64,000 nucleotides of DNA from Bacteroidaceae bacterium (GCA_900769465.1 CAAGGT010000264.1:45548-109547); one strand, 5' to 3'; positions 34,578 through 43,184 are shown, counted from the first letter of the stretch. Notes: generated by a model not told the origin, from the sequence alone. A program made the numbers and translations.

Positions 34578-36426
34578 ATCTGGCAACCTCAAGGTTGAGT
34601 TCCTTTCGCAGTTTCTCTACCAGCGGGTTCTTTTCTACCAGTATTGCATACTGCTTGCTCTTGTCACTGACGTGGCGCTCTACCACCACCTTGTTTACTA
34701 CGACATTCATTTTCAGGGTTCTGCCTCCGAGGTTCTTGCCCATTCCTTCACATATGCGTTTCTCCTCTTTTGCAAAAAGGTCGGCGGCCATCTGGTTGTC
34801 CACCGAGATGGTGAAGCTCTCTTGGCTTTCGGCCTTTGGTGCGATAATCTTCATCCTGTCGGCCAAAGCCCTCTCGTTTTCAGGCAGCAGGAGTGCGAAT
34901 GATGTCCAGGCTTGTGTCAATGTGGCATCGGTTATGGCAATTGTGCCGCTCTCCGGAGCCGCCGCCACCTTTTCTTCTTGCTTTCTCTCAACAGGTTCAA
35001 TTGTTGCCGGAGCGCTCTCTTGTACTGTTGCTGTTTCAATAATGGTTCTCGACCTTTGGAACATCTTCCCGAGGCTTCCTCCTGCCTCTTTTCTTGTTCT
35101 CAGTTCGGCAGGTCTGCCTTGCATGGCAGTTGCCGTTGCTTGTGCAGTGTTGTTGACGGCTGGTGCGGGTCGTTCTGCCGTCACTGTATTGTGTGTGGCT
35201 TGCGCAGACTGTGCCTGTGCTGGAGCCTCAACCGCTCTTTGTGGCGCAGGCTTTTCAGGTGTCTCCTGGGCTATCTTGTTGAATATCGGTTTTAATGTCT
35301 TGGGGCGGCGCCCCCCACCATCGTCACTGTCGCTGTCACTCATCTGTGACAACTCAATGAGTGTCAGCTCCACTTGCAGGCGTTTGTTGCGGCTTGTCCT
35401 GTAGTTCTGGCTGCAGTTGCTGCAAAGCCTTATGGCGTTGAACAGCATTTTGGGTGTGCAGCGTTTTGCCTGCTCGGCGTATCTGTTGCGCAGGTCGTTG
35501 CTGCCCTCAAAGAGACCGGCCGTGGCATCGTCACTGTTTACAAGCAGGTCTCTGAAATGGGAAGCCGCGCCTTCAATGAAGATGTTGCCCTCAAAGCCTT
35601 TGTTCAGTACCTCGTTGAAGAGCAACAGGCATTGTGCTGTTTTCTTGTCAATGATGAAATCTGTCAGTCTGAAATAGTATTCATAGTCCAGAACATTAAG
35701 GCTCTCTATCACCTTTGTGTATGTCAGGTCGCCCTGGGTAAAGCTCGCCATCTGGTCGAAAAGTGACAGGGCATCACGCATACATCCGTCCGACTTCTGT
35801 GCGATTATGCGCAGCGCTTCGTATTCGCAGTTTATGTTTTCCTTCTCGGCAATGCCTTTGAGGTGCGCTATTATGTCGCCCGATTCAATGCGGCTGAAGT
35901 CATATATCTGGCATCGCGAAAGGATGGTTGGGATAATCTTGTGCTTCTCGGTTGTCGCAAGTATGAATATTGCGTGTGCAGGTGGCTCCTCGAGAGTCTT
36001 CAGGAATGCGTTGAAAGCTGCCTGCGAGAGCATATGTACCTCGTCGATTATGTACACCTTGTATTTCCCCACCTGGGGCGGTATGCGCACCTGCTCGTTG
36101 AGTGAACGTATGTCCTCCACAGAGTTGTTGCTTGCCGCATCAAGCTCGTATATTGAATATGAGCGTTGCTGGTTGAATGACTGGCACGATTCGCACTGGT
36201 TGCATGGCTCGCCATTCTCGGTGGGGTTGGTGCAGTTTATTGTTTTTGCGAATATGCGTGCGCAGGTGGTTTTTCCTACACCGCGCGGACCGCAGAAAAG
36301 GTAGGCGTGTGCCAGTTTTCCGCTGTGGATGGCGTTCTTCAGCGTTGTTGTGAGCGACTTCTGTGCAACCACCGATTCAAAGGTGTCGGGGCGGTATTTT
36401 CTTGCCGAAACTATGTAGTTTTCCAT
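34576..36426 (-). CDS. dnaX: DNA polymerase III subunits gamma/tau
   Basis: This 616-residue clamp-loader ATPase has SARKYRPDTFESVVAQ at the start and Walker A FCGPRGVGKTTCARIFA. Four zinc-binding cysteines lie in C..PTENGEPCNQCESC, with VYIIDEVHMLSQAAFNAFLKTLEEPP (Walker B) and IPTILSRCQ (sensor). An Ala/Pro-rich linker (about 375-500) leads to the tau-like C-terminal domain. The start is the ATG at 36426 (MENYIVSARKYRP); 16 earlier codons from a TTG lie in the leader. No slippery A-run for a gamma product was noticed. Confidence 0.95.
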   Translation of the reverse strand: MENYIVSARKYRPDTFESVVAQKSLTTTLKNAIHSGKLAHAYLFCGPRGVGKTTCARIFAKTINCTNPTENGEPCNQCESCQSFNQQRSYSIYELDAASNNSVEDIRSLNEQVRIPPQVGKYKVYIIDEVHMLSQAAFNAFLKTLEEPPAHAIFILATTEKHKIIPTILSRCQIYDFSRIESGDIIAHLKGIAEKENINCEYEALRIIAQKSDGCMRDALSLFDQMASFTQGDLTYTKVIESLNVLDYEYYFRLTDFIIDKKTAQCLLLFNEVLNKGFEGNIFIEGAASHFRDLLVNSDDATAGLFEGSNDLRNRYAEQAKRCTPKMLFNAIRLCSNCSQNYRTSRNKRLQVELTLIELSQMSDSDSDDGGGRRPKTLKPIFNKIAQETPEKPAPQRAVEAPAQAQSAQATHNTVTAERPAPAVNNTAQATATAMQGRPAELRTRKEAGGSLGKMFQRSRTIIETATVQESAPATIEPVERKQEEKVAAAPESGTIAITDATLTQAWTSFALLLPENERALADRMKIIAPKAESQESFTISVDNQMAADLFAKEEKRICEGMGKNLGGRTLKMNVVVNKVVVERHVSDKSKQYAILVEKNPLVEKLRKELNLEVAR

Positions 36427-36450
36427 CTTCTTGATAAATTTATATATCTT

Positions 36451-36466
36451 GGTCCGGTATCGGACC
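36451..36466 (-). promoter_or_regulatory. Palindrome in the dnaX leader
   Basis: GGTCCGGTATCGGACC is a near-perfect 16-base palindrome between the predicted start of transcription and the dnaX ATG. It is a possible operator or leader hairpin. Confidence 0.4.
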
Positions 36467-36476
36467 GAGGTCAATA

Positions 36477-36507
36477 CAAAGATAGTGCAAATAGGTCTTA
36501 GAACAAA
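36477..36507 (-). promoter_or_regulatory. dnaX promoter
   Basis: On the minus strand TTTG (36507-36504) and TATCTTTG (36484-36477) are 19 bases apart, an exact -33/-7 match. The predicted start is near 36470. Confidence 0.7.
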
Positions 36508-36536
36508 GTGGGGGAGTCGTTTTTTTTTACGGTGGT

Positions 36537-36567
36537 TTTGTTCTTCGCTCGCCTTTCACTATATTTG
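36537..36567 (+). promoter_or_regulatory. Promoter of the septum-initiator gene
   Basis: TTTG (36537-36540) and TATATTTG (36560-36567) are 19 bases apart, an exact match to the Bacteroides consensus. It sits back to back with the dnaX promoter. Confidence 0.7.
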
Positions 36568-36587
36568 CAGGACAAAATATATAGATT

Positions 36588-36899
36588 ATGCAGCTAAGGA
36601 TTGTTGACAGGATAAAGTCTGTTGTGGACTGGATTAAAGGACATAAATATCTCACCGTGACCATTGTCTTTCTGGTAATCATAATTGTTCTTGACGACAA
36701 CAATATGATAAGCCACATCAGGAACAAGGCTGCCATTGACGGGCTTGCCGATGATATCCGTGAGATGGAGGCCGATTCTGCCGAAATACAGGCAAAGCTC
36801 AAGCTGTATACCGACGGCGACATAAGCGTTATTGAAGATGTTGCACGCGAGCAGGGATTGATAAAGAAGAACGAAGACGTATATATAATAAAGGAGTGA
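36588..36899 (+). CDS. Septum formation initiator family protein (FtsB/DivIC-like)
   Basis: This 103-residue bitopic membrane protein has a short cytoplasmic N-terminus and one membrane helix (YLTVTIVFLVIIIVLDDNN, about residues 22-40). A coiled coil (IDGLADDIREMEADSAEIQAKLKLY) and the family end DISVIEDVAREQGLIKKNEDVYII follow. Proteins of this type link FtsL and FtsQ in the divisome. It overlaps the next gene by 4 bases. Confidence 0.88.
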   Translation: MQLRIVDRIKSVVDWIKGHKYLTVTIVFLVIIIVLDDNNMISHIRNKAAIDGLADDIREMEADSAEIQAKLKLYTDGDISVIEDVAREQGLIKKNEDVYIIKE

Positions 36900-37246
36900 A
36901 AAAGTTTTTTGTCTTATTGAACCGTATTGGCGCGATTGCGCTTCTGGCAGGGTTGGTAATGCGTATGTTTCTGCCTGATGTGTATGCAGTAGTATATATC
37001 TGTGGTGCGGTACTTTTTGCCGTAACCCAGTTCCTTCTACGTCCCGATGATGACGGGGTGGTGTTGCGACGTCTTGTTGCACAACAGCAACTTGCCGGAA
37101 TGTTGCTCATTGGTGCCGGTATCCTCATGTTTACCCACTACAACAACGAGTGGATTGTGATACTGCTTTGCGGAACGTTGATGGAACTGTATACCGTGTT
37201 CCGCATATCAATGGAAATAGACAAACTCAAGAACAACAAAAAGTGA
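36896..37246 (+). CDS. Small four-helix membrane protein of unknown function
   Basis: This 116-residue protein has four hydrophobic segments: IGAIALLAGLVMRMFL, VYAVVYICGAVLFAV, LAGMLLIGAGILMF and WIVILLCGTLMELYTVF. The start is a GTG overlapping the stop of the septum-initiator gene, so the two are coupled. I do not recognise the family. Co-transcription hints at an envelope or division role but does not prove it. Confidence 0.75.
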   Translation: MKKFFVLLNRIGAIALLAGLVMRMFLPDVYAVVYICGAVLFAVTQFLLRPDDDGVVLRRLVAQQQLAGMLLIGAGILMFTHYNNEWIVILLCGTLMELYTVFRISMEIDKLKNNKK

Positions 37247-37253
37247 TTGAAAT

Positions 37254-37297
37254 GACCCCCAAAAGTTAGGCAAAAAACTTTTGGGGGTCATTTTTTT
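37254..37297. terminator. Bidirectional terminator
   Basis: A 14-bp perfect stem (GACCCCCAAAAGTT at 37254-37267 with 37276-37289) is followed by TTTTTTT on the plus strand. It serves the two convergent genes ending at 37246 and 37299. Confidence 0.9.
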
Positions 37298-37298
37298 A

Positions 37299-38240
37299 TT
37301 ATCTCAATCTTACCACATCACCCACTTTGAGGGTAGTGTAGCTTTCGTATTGCGGGTTCAGCCTGTAGAGTGACTTGAGCTTTATTCCATATATCTGCGA
37401 TATCCTGTAAAGGCTCTCGCCGCTTCTGGTTGTGTGGAACTCATATCCTTTAGTGGCTTTGTTGTTCTTCTTTTCAAGATATACTATGTCATCTTTCTTG
37501 AAACAGTACTCTTTGTAGAGGTCGTTATACTTGCGTATCCTGCGTTTTGTTATTCCAAGCTCCTTTGACAACGTTTCAAAAGTGTCGCCTTCTTTGGCCA
37601 GGACATATAGCAGGCCGTTTGATTTCAGCAGCTCCCTTTTCTCTTTTGCAACGGCCGTTGGTCTGCTGTTATTGGGGTGTTCTTTCTCTTTCTTGTTCTC
37701 TTTTGTTACAGTAACAGTGCCGTTGTCGTATTGATGCAGGCCGTAACGGTCAATGATGCCGATGAGTTTCTTGTCATACTCCCGGTCCTCTGCATAATAG
37801 GCGTTCTTCAGTCCGGTTGCCCATCCTTTGTAATCTTTGCGGTCAAGTTTGAACAGCGCTTCGTATCTGCTGTTGTTCACAAGGAACAGCGAGTGGTCTT
37901 CGTAAGACTTTTCTGCATTTTTATACACACGGAAATTGTGCCAGTTGCCATTGTCAAAGGACGAGTACGTCTCTCCATCCCATCTGTTATCGGCTTTTAT
38001 GCCAAAGTGGTTGTTGGCCTCTGTTGCCAATTTGCTTTTGCCGGCCCCGCTCTCAAGCAGTCCCTGTGCCAGAGTAATACTTGCCGGGATTCCGTATTTG
38101 TTCATCTGCTCAACTGCAATTGCTGAATATGTCTGCAGATATCTCTCGCTGTCGTTAAGCGTCTTTTCTTGTGCTTTTGCGTGAATGCAGCCTGTAAAAG
38201 ATGCTACAGCCACCAATAGCATTGTGTATATTTTTTTCAT
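37299..38240 (-). CDS. Endo-beta-N-acetylglucosaminidase with two LysM domains
   Basis: This is a 313-residue secreted peptidoglycan hydrolase. The signal peptide MKKIYTMLLVAVASFTGCIHAKA is followed by the glucosaminidase domain, with GIPASITLAQGLLESGAGKSKLATEANNHFGIK carrying the catalytic glutamate in LES. DHSLFLVNNSRYEALFKL and TGLKNAYYAEDREYDKKLIGIID follow. Two LysM repeats (LYVLAKEGDTFETLSKELGI and FHTTRSGESLYRISQIYGI) bind glycan. The ATG at 38240 starts the signal peptide; an 18-codon upstream extension is rejected. A lipoprotein cysteine is possible but the box is poor. Confidence 0.9.
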   Translation of the reverse strand: MKKIYTMLLVAVASFTGCIHAKAQEKTLNDSERYLQTYSAIAVEQMNKYGIPASITLAQGLLESGAGKSKLATEANNHFGIKADNRWDGETYSSFDNGNWHNFRVYKNAEKSYEDHSLFLVNNSRYEALFKLDRKDYKGWATGLKNAYYAEDREYDKKLIGIIDRYGLHQYDNGTVTVTKENKKEKEHPNNSRPTAVAKEKRELLKSNGLLYVLAKEGDTFETLSKELGITKRRIRKYNDLYKEYCFKKDDIVYLEKKNNKATKGYEFHTTRSGESLYRISQIYGIKLKSLYRLNPQYESYTTLKVGDVVRLR

Positions 38241-38374
38241 ATTCAATATGTGTTTACTGAGTACAAAATAAGTGAATAAATTGTTTTTACGCAAGATTTT
38301 GGCTAAATTCGCACAACAATCTGCACAAAATCTGTTTTTGTGATATAGAGGTTGTTTTTTAAAATATAGAACTG

Positions 38375-38857
38375 ATGAAAGAGATAGTAATAAATACAGT
38401 TGTTAAAGTTTGTTCAGTGGAAGAACTTTCAACAGCTGATAGGGAACTGGTTGATGCTGCTCGTGCCGCGACAGCAAATAGTTATGCGATTTATTCGAAC
38501 TTCAATGTGGGAGCCGCTGTACGACTTGCCGATGGAACTATTATCCGTGGAACCAATCAGGAGAATGCAGCCTACCCATCGGGGCTTTGTGCCGAGCGAA
38601 CAACGCTTTTCTGGGCAAATTCCCAATATCCGGAACAGGCGGTCGAGGCTCTTGCAATTGCGGCACGTACCGGGCAGGGCGAGCTTGAAAGACCAATTCC
38701 TCCCTGTGGCGCTTGCCGTCAGGTTATTCTTGAGACCGAGAAGCGTTTCAATAAGGCAATGCGTATAATTCTCTATGGCGCAAAGGAGTGCTATGTGATA
38801 GAGGATGGTATCAAGGCATTATTGCCTCTCTCTTTCGATGCCGGTTTCCTTGAGTAA
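38375..38857 (+). CDS. cdd: Cytidine deaminase
   Basis: This 160-residue zinc enzyme deaminates cytidine and deoxycytidine in pyrimidine salvage. The zinc and catalytic residues are in YPSGLCAERTTLF and PIPPCGACRQVILE. YSNFNVGAAVRLADG binds substrate, and the C-terminal LLPLSFDAGFL completes the fold. Normal length for the homotetrameric type is about 130-160. It is first in a probable operon with the phosphatase gene and ruvC, spaced by 10 and 5 nt. Confidence 0.94.
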   Translation: MKEIVINTVVKVCSVEELSTADRELVDAARAATANSYAIYSNFNVGAAVRLADGTIIRGTNQENAAYPSGLCAERTTLFWANSQYPEQAVEALAIAARTGQGELERPIPPCGACRQVILETEKRFNKAMRIILYGAKECYVIEDGIKALLPLSFDAGFLE

Positions 38858-38867
38858 ACAGAATGCT

Positions 38868-39332
38868 ATGAAAAGAATAATGTTTGTCTGCCACGGGAAC
38901 ATTTGCCGTTCCCCAATGGCGGAGTTCGTGATGAAATCGCTCGCAGCCCGTGCCGGTGCGGAGCTGCATATCGACTCCTCGGCAACCAGCCGCGAGGAGA
39001 TTGGCAATGGAATATACCCTCCGGCGGCCAATACACTCTCGTTATATGGTATAGACAGTGACGGGCACCGAGCGCGCCAGTTTACGGTGGATGATTACAA
39101 TGCTTGTGATATGGTCATTGTCATGGAGGATTATAATAGACGCAATCTCTTGCGCCTGATTGGCTGTGACTGTGAAGGTAAGGTGTGGAAACTGCTCGAT
39201 TTCGTGACCGATGAACCGCAACCTTGCAATGGCGCCGACATCTCTGATCCCTGGTATCATGGCAACTTTGACAAGACATACCGGGAGATAGAGCTGGGAT
39301 GTAAAGGATTGATGAAGTATTTGGGGTACTGA
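38868..39332 (+). CDS. Low-molecular-weight protein-tyrosine phosphatase
   Basis: This 154-residue cytoplasmic phosphatase carries the P-loop [13 protein letters not shown] (CX5R) at residues 7-15 and the aspartate acid motif DISDPWYHG near 125. The start was set at the ATG at 38868 because the P-loop must lie at the N-terminus. A longer frame begins inside cdd. It could act on Wzc-type kinases, but its place between cdd and ruvC gives no direct hint. Confidence 0.92.
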   Translation: MKRIMFVCHGNICRSPMAEFVMKSLAARAGAELHIDSSATSREEIGNGIYPPAANTLSLYGIDSDGHRARQFTVDDYNACDMVIVMEDYNRRNLLRLIGCDCEGKVWKLLDFVTDEPQPCNGADISDPWYHGNFDKTYREIELGCKGLMKYLGY

Positions 39333-39337
39333 ACTTT

Positions 39338-39913
39338 ATGGAAAGAGTAGCCGCATCTGCCGATGAGCGGGTTATTATGGGTATCGACCCGGGTACGAAC
39401 ATAATGGGTTATGCCTTCATTGGCGTGAACGGTAACCGTGCGCGCCTCATCACTATGGGTGTGATTGATATGCGCAAGTGCAAGGATATGTATATGAAAC
39501 TTGGTGAAATCTTTGCAAGAGTGCAAGGACTAATAGCTTCCTTTCTGCCCGATGAACTTGCCATCGAAGCGCCTTTCTTCGGGAAGAATGTGCAGAGTAT
39601 GCTCAAGTTGGGCAGGGCGCAAGGTGTTGCGATAGCAGCAGCCATAAGCCGTCAGGTACCAATTCACGAATATGCTCCGCTTAAAATAAAGATGGCGATC
39701 ACCGGAAACGGTTCTGCCTCAAAAGAACAAGTTGCCGATATGTTGCGCCGTATGCTCAATATCTCGAGCGACGAGATGCCGCAATTCATGGATGCTACCG
39801 ATGCTCTTGGCGCGGCGTTCTGCCATTTTCTGCAAAACGGCAAGCCGGTGAGTGAAAAGAAATATTCTTCGTGGGCTGATTTTGTAAACAAAAACCCCGG
39901 TAAGGTGAAATGA
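39338..39913 (+). CDS. ruvC: Holliday junction resolvase RuvC
   Basis: This 191-residue endonuclease has the four acidic active-site residues in [39 protein letters not shown] and [14 protein letters not shown]. It cleaves Holliday junctions with RuvAB. Its first 11 residues precede the usual start, so translation might begin at the internal ATG in VIMGID, but the annotated ATG is 5 nt after the upstream stop and fits coupling. An intrinsic terminator follows. Confidence 0.94.
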   Translation: MERVAASADERVIMGIDPGTNIMGYAFIGVNGNRARLITMGVIDMRKCKDMYMKLGEIFARVQGLIASFLPDELAIEAPFFGKNVQSMLKLGRAQGVAIAAAISRQVPIHEYAPLKIKMAITGNGSASKEQVADMLRRMLNISSDEMPQFMDATDALGAAFCHFLQNGKPVSEKKYSSWADFVNKNPGKVK

Positions 39914-39925
39914 TGACTTTTAAAG

Positions 39926-39966
39926 CGGACACCCCTTGAGTCAAGCTCAAGGGGTGTCCGATTATT
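39926..39966 (+). terminator. ruvC terminator
   Basis: A perfect 15-bp stem (CGGACACCCCTTGAG at 39926-39940 with 39946-39960), loop TCAAG, then a T-rich stretch. Confidence 0.88.
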
Positions 39967-40004
39967 TGTTTTGTCCTGTGTGTCTTTTGCTTTTCTTTGT
40001 GTGA

Positions 40005-40068
40005 CCAATCGCAGCTCACATTGTCTATGCACCATTATTTGAACTGCGCTATCATCTGTAGCGCAGTT
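40005..40068. repeat. Direct repeat: duplicated 3' end of ribH (outer copy)
   Basis: This stretch repeats 40106-40168 with only a few changes and one indel. The second copy contains the last codons and stop of ribH, so this outer copy is a detached duplicate of the gene's tail. It retains the perfect hairpin AACTGCGCTA ... TAGCGCAGTT and is followed by GTTTTTT on the plus strand. Confidence 0.85.
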
Positions 40069-40105
40069 GTTTTTTGCATTGACAATGCTCGCTTCTCGCG
40101 CCTTT

Positions 40106-40168
40106 CCAATCGCAGCTCACATTGTCTATACGCATTATTTGAACTGCGCTATCATCTGTAGCGCAGTT
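40106..40168. repeat. Direct repeat: 3' end of ribH (inner copy)
   Basis: This partner of 40005-40068 includes the ribH stop codon and final residues. The hairpin AACTGCGCTA (40142-40151) / TAGCGCAGTT (40159-40168) spans the last codons. Confidence 0.85.
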
Positions 40169-40617
40169 ACTGCGCATTCATCGCCTTTGTTTCCCAGGCG
40201 GCCACCGCTGCGTTCCTGTGCCTGCTGCAGGTTGTTGGTGGTGATGAGACCGAATATCACAGGGGTGTCATAATCTACATTGAGTCTTGAAAGCCCGGCT
40301 GTCACGCCTTCGCAGATGTAGTCAAAGTGCGGGGTATCGCCTCTGATGACACAGCCAATGGCTATTACGGCATCATATTTGCCGCTCTTTACCATCTGCG
40401 AGGCTCCGAAAATAAGCTCAAAGCTTCCCGGTACGCTTGCAAGTGTTATGTCACGCTCCTCAACGCCGTTTTCAACGAGTGTCTTCACAGCTCCATCCCT
40501 TAAGGCGTATGTTATTCCGTCGTTCCACTCGGCATATACAATACCTATTTTACGGCCTTTGCCGTTTGCTACCTTTGCAGGGTCGTATGATGAGAGATTT
40601 TTAAGTTCTGTAGCCAT
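40135..40617 (-). CDS. ribH: 6,7-dimethyl-8-ribityllumazine synthase
   Basis: This 160-residue enzyme performs the penultimate step of riboflavin synthesis and usually assembles into 60-mers. Motifs are [61 protein letters not shown] (catalytic histidine) and [11 protein letters not shown]. The end is a typical [17 protein letters not shown]. It lies 69 nt after the TPR gene, past a terminator hairpin. Its 3' end is duplicated downstream. Confidence 0.95.
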   Translation of the reverse strand: MATELKNLSSYDPAKVANGKGRKIGIVYAEWNDGITYALRDGAVKTLVENGVEERDITLASVPGSFELIFGASQMVKSGKYDAVIAIGCVIRGDTPHFDYICEGVTAGLSRLNVDYDTPVIFGLITTNNLQQAQERSGGRLGNKGDECAVTALQMIAQFK

Positions 40618-40631
40618 TTCTTCAGCTTATT

Positions 40632-40667
40632 AAAAAAGGCTGTCCCGTTTTATTGCGACAGCCTTTT
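40632..40667 (-). terminator. Terminator after the TPR gene
   Basis: An 11-bp stem (AAAAGGCTGTC at 40634-40644 with 40657-40667) runs into TTTTTT on the minus strand. It lies between the TPR gene and ribH, so ribH may rely on readthrough. Confidence 0.82.
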
Positions 40668-40686
40668 GGTATATTTGAAAATTGAA

Positions 40687-41349
40687 TTACTTCGCAGCGT
40701 TGATTTTGATGTTCGCTTCGTTTGCTATTGGCGAGTTGGGATACTCGTTCTTGATTCTGTTGTAGAGCTTCATAGCCTCGGCTGCATTGCCCTGTGCCTC
40801 GTACATTGCGGCAGCATCTCTCCAGCAACCTGGTGTAACGGCAATGTTGCTTGCGCTTTCGCCGGCCTCGAGAATGAGCTTGATGGCTTTGTCAGCCTCG
40901 CCAATCTGTGAGTAGCAGTTGCCAAGTGTCTGCTTTGCCTTTGCAGCAATGATGTTGTCGTTGCCATTGTACTTCTCAAGGTACTTGATAGCTTCCTCAT
41001 ACTGCTTCTGCTGCGAGTATACAATACCTGCATAAAGGTTTGCCTTGTTCGCAGCAGTTGTGCCGTCGTACTTCTCTATTATCTCAAGAAGGCCTGCGTT
41101 GAAACCGTCGCCGTTCAAAGCTGTTTCAAAGTCGCCTTCAAAAACCTTGTACTCAATGTTTGCGAGTGCCTGGTTGGCTTCACTGTTCTCGCCGCTCTTT
41201 GGTGTGAACACACCGAAAGCGTTAAGTGCAGCAACTGCAATGATTACAGCTATTACGCCAATGAATACCTTCTTGTACTTGAGTACAAACTCTTCTGCCT
41301 TTCCCAATGCCTCATCCGGTGCAATGGGTGTGTCGTTTTTCTTGCTCAT
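40687..41349 (-). CDS. Membrane-anchored TPR protein (YfgM-like)
   Basis: This 220-residue protein has one membrane helix near residues 29-46 (FIGVIAVIIAVAALNAFGVF). TPR-like helices follow (ANKANLYAGIVYSQQKQYEEAIKYLEKY, AKAKQTLGNCYSQIGEADKAIKLI, CWRDAAAMYEAQGNAAEAMKLYNRI). The layout is that of YfgM/CpoB-type ancillary proteins with the TPR part in the periplasm. A chaperone or scaffold role is inferred from the fold only. Confidence 0.85.
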   Translation of the reverse strand: MSKKNDTPIAPDEALGKAEEFVLKYKKVFIGVIAVIIAVAALNAFGVFTPKSGENSEANQALANIEYKVFEGDFETALNGDGFNAGLLEIIEKYDGTTAANKANLYAGIVYSQQKQYEEAIKYLEKYNGNDNIIAAKAKQTLGNCYSQIGEADKAIKLILEAGESASNIAVTPGCWRDAAAMYEAQGNAAEAMKLYNRIKNEYPNSPIANEANIKINAAK

Positions 41350-41416
41350 AGTTATCTTTTATTTATTTTTCTTGTCGAATGTGTTTTTAGCCACTCTATG
41401 GCATAGTATCATTGTG

Positions 41417-41424
41417 CAAAAATA
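41417..41424 (-). promoter_or_regulatory. -7 element of the TPR gene
   Basis: TATTTTTG on the minus strand, about 70 nt before the start codon, with TTTTC in the -33 position 19 bases away. Imperfect. Confidence 0.4.
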
Positions 41425-41551
41425 AACAAAATATTGTTAGCTTGAAAATTATATTGCGTTTTTTTGCTTTCAAAAGAATATATCATCCTTGTTTGTACTG
41501 ATATTGGCGGTGCATTATATCTTGTGTGAAAAAGATTGGACAAGCTCGGTA

Positions 41552-41661
41552 TTTCTCGCTCGTTTGTCATTAATTTGAGGCGAACCTCGAATATATTCTG
41601 CACTCGCTGTGAAAAAATCAAGCAAAGCTTGATGTTTCTCGCTCGTTTGTCATTATATTTG
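41552..41661 (+). repeat. Duplicated promoter-type motif upstream of recF
   Basis: In the 435-bp gap 41350-41784 the 21-base motif starting TTTCTCGCTCGTTTGTCAT occurs at 41552-41572 and again at 41635-41655. The second runs straight into TATATTTG (41654-41661), a consensus -7 box. The first runs into TTAATTTG, one mismatch away. Between them lie GAGGCGAACCTCG and CAAGCAAAGCTTGATG, small inverted repeats. No gene is seen in the gap. Confidence 0.65.
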
Positions 41662-41734
41662 CAGGGAATGTGCAAATATAGGCTGCAATGGCTGTTAAAT
41701 GCCAAAGTAAACTTTCAGTTTACCTTGTTTACAC

Positions 41735-41742
41735 TATCTTTG
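41735..41742 (+). promoter_or_regulatory. recF proximal promoter (-7 box)
   Basis: TATCTTTG, with only TTTC in the -33 place 18-19 bases upstream. Transcription would start near 41749, 36 nt before recF. Confidence 0.5.
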
Positions 41743-41784
41743 CAATATTAAAAACAAAAACAGACAGATCGTTAGGCTTGGAAT

Positions 41785-42897
41785 ATGGAATTGCGTAGTA
41801 TATCGTTGCTTAATTACAGGAATCTTGTGGAGGTGAACGTGGAATTCTCTCCCGGGATAAATTGTTTTATCGGTAGCAATGGAATGGGCAAGACCAATCT
41901 GCTCGATGCGGTCTACTATCTCTCTTTCTGCAAGAGTGCTGTCAATGCCTCCGACTCGTCAAACATAACACACGATGCTCCGTTCTTTATGCTACAGGGC
42001 GATTATTGCAGTGGCAGCGGCATTGAAAGTGAGGTGTCGTGCGGTCTAAAACGTAGCGAAAAGAAGCAGTTCCGCAAGGACGGGAAAATATACGAACGTC
42101 TTTCCGACCATATTGGCACGGTGCCGCTGGTGATGGTGTCGCCGGCCGACAATGAACTCATAGCCGGTGGCAGCGAGGAACGTCGCCGTTTTATGGATGT
42201 GGTAAATTCGCAATATGACAAGGAGTATCTCCAGTCGCTCATACGCTACAACCGCGCCTTGCAGCAGCGCAATGCCTTGTTGCGCGGCGAGCGCGAACCC
42301 GATGCCGACATGATGTCGCTCATTGAGGAGATGATGGCCGAGGAGGCCTTGTCCATAAACCGTAGCCGCCGTAATTTCATTGATGAACTTGTTCCGATAT
42401 TCACAAAATTCCATAATGCGATAACCGGGGGCAACGAGCCTGTTGCATTGAGCTACCGTTCCCATTTGAACGAGGGAAATCTGGTTGATATATTGCGTGC
42501 ATCAAGGGGCGATGACCGTCGTCTTGGCCACACCTCGAAGGGTGTGCATCGCGACGAACTTGTCATGCAGCTTGGCGGCTATCCGCTCCGCCGCGAGGGG
42601 TCGCAGGGGCAGAACAAGACATTTCTTGTCTCGCTTAAACTCGCCCAATACGATTTTCTCCGCACTAAAGGAGGCGAAATGCCGTTGCTGTTGCTTGATG
42701 ACATATTCGACAAGCTCGACAGCCGCAGGGTGGAGCAGATAATATCCCTTGTTGCCGGTGACGGTTTCGGGCAGATATTCATCACTGATGTCAACCGTGA
42801 GCATATTGACCACATTTTGGAACACGTTACAGGTGAATACAGGCTTTTTGATGTTGAAAATGGAACTGTTTGTTTGTTGAAAGAAAGAAACGGATGA
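41785..42897 (+). CDS. recF: DNA replication and repair protein RecF
   Basis: This is a 370-residue SMC-like ATPase. SLLNYRNLVEVNVEFSPGINCFIGSNGMGKTNLLDAVYYLSFCKS holds the Walker A, SQGQNKTFLVSLKLAQY is the ABC signature region, and LLLLDDIFDKLD is Walker B. It loads RecA on gapped DNA with RecO and RecR. It is not next to dnaA or dnaN here. The last four bases overlap the start of the DUF721 gene. Confidence 0.95.
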   Translation: MELRSISLLNYRNLVEVNVEFSPGINCFIGSNGMGKTNLLDAVYYLSFCKSAVNASDSSNITHDAPFFMLQGDYCSGSGIESEVSCGLKRSEKKQFRKDGKIYERLSDHIGTVPLVMVSPADNELIAGGSEERRRFMDVVNSQYDKEYLQSLIRYNRALQQRNALLRGEREPDADMMSLIEEMMAEEALSINRSRRNFIDELVPIFTKFHNAITGGNEPVALSYRSHLNEGNLVDILRASRGDDRRLGHTSKGVHRDELVMQLGGYPLRREGSQGQNKTFLVSLKLAQYDFLRTKGGEMPLLLLDDIFDKLDSRRVEQIISLVAGDGFGQIFITDVNREHIDHILEHVTGEYRLFDVENGTVCLLKERNG

Positions 42898-43184
42898 AAA
42901 GAGGAGAGACAAAATCCATAGCCGAACTGGTGCGAGTGATGTGTCGCGAGGAGGGGCTCGAGACCCCTTTGAACGAATACCGTCTTATTAATGCCTGGCC
43001 AAAGATATTAGGACAGTCAGTCTGCACCTATACAAAGGACCTGAAAATATATAATCAGGTGCTTTTTGTAACGGTCACTTCATCGGTGTTGCGCCAGGAA
43101 CTGCTCATGAACCGCCGTTCCCTTGTTGCCAGACTCAATGAAGCTGTAAAGGCCCAGGTCATTACCGACATCGTGTTCAGGTGA
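42894..43184 (+). CDS. DUF721 domain protein
   Basis: This 96-residue protein begins MKRGETKSIAELVRVMCREEGLETPLNEYRLINAWPKILG and continues with LFVTVTSSVLRQELLMNRRSLVARLNEAV. This is the DciA-like DUF721 family, commonly encoded after recF. DciA helps load the replicative helicase in bacteria without DnaC; that role is inferred here. The start is the ATG overlapping the recF stop (ATGA). A longer frame starting inside recF is rejected. Confidence 0.88.
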   Translation: MKRGETKSIAELVRVMCREEGLETPLNEYRLINAWPKILGQSVCTYTKDLKIYNQVLFVTVTSSVLRQELLMNRRSLVARLNEAVKAQVITDIVFR

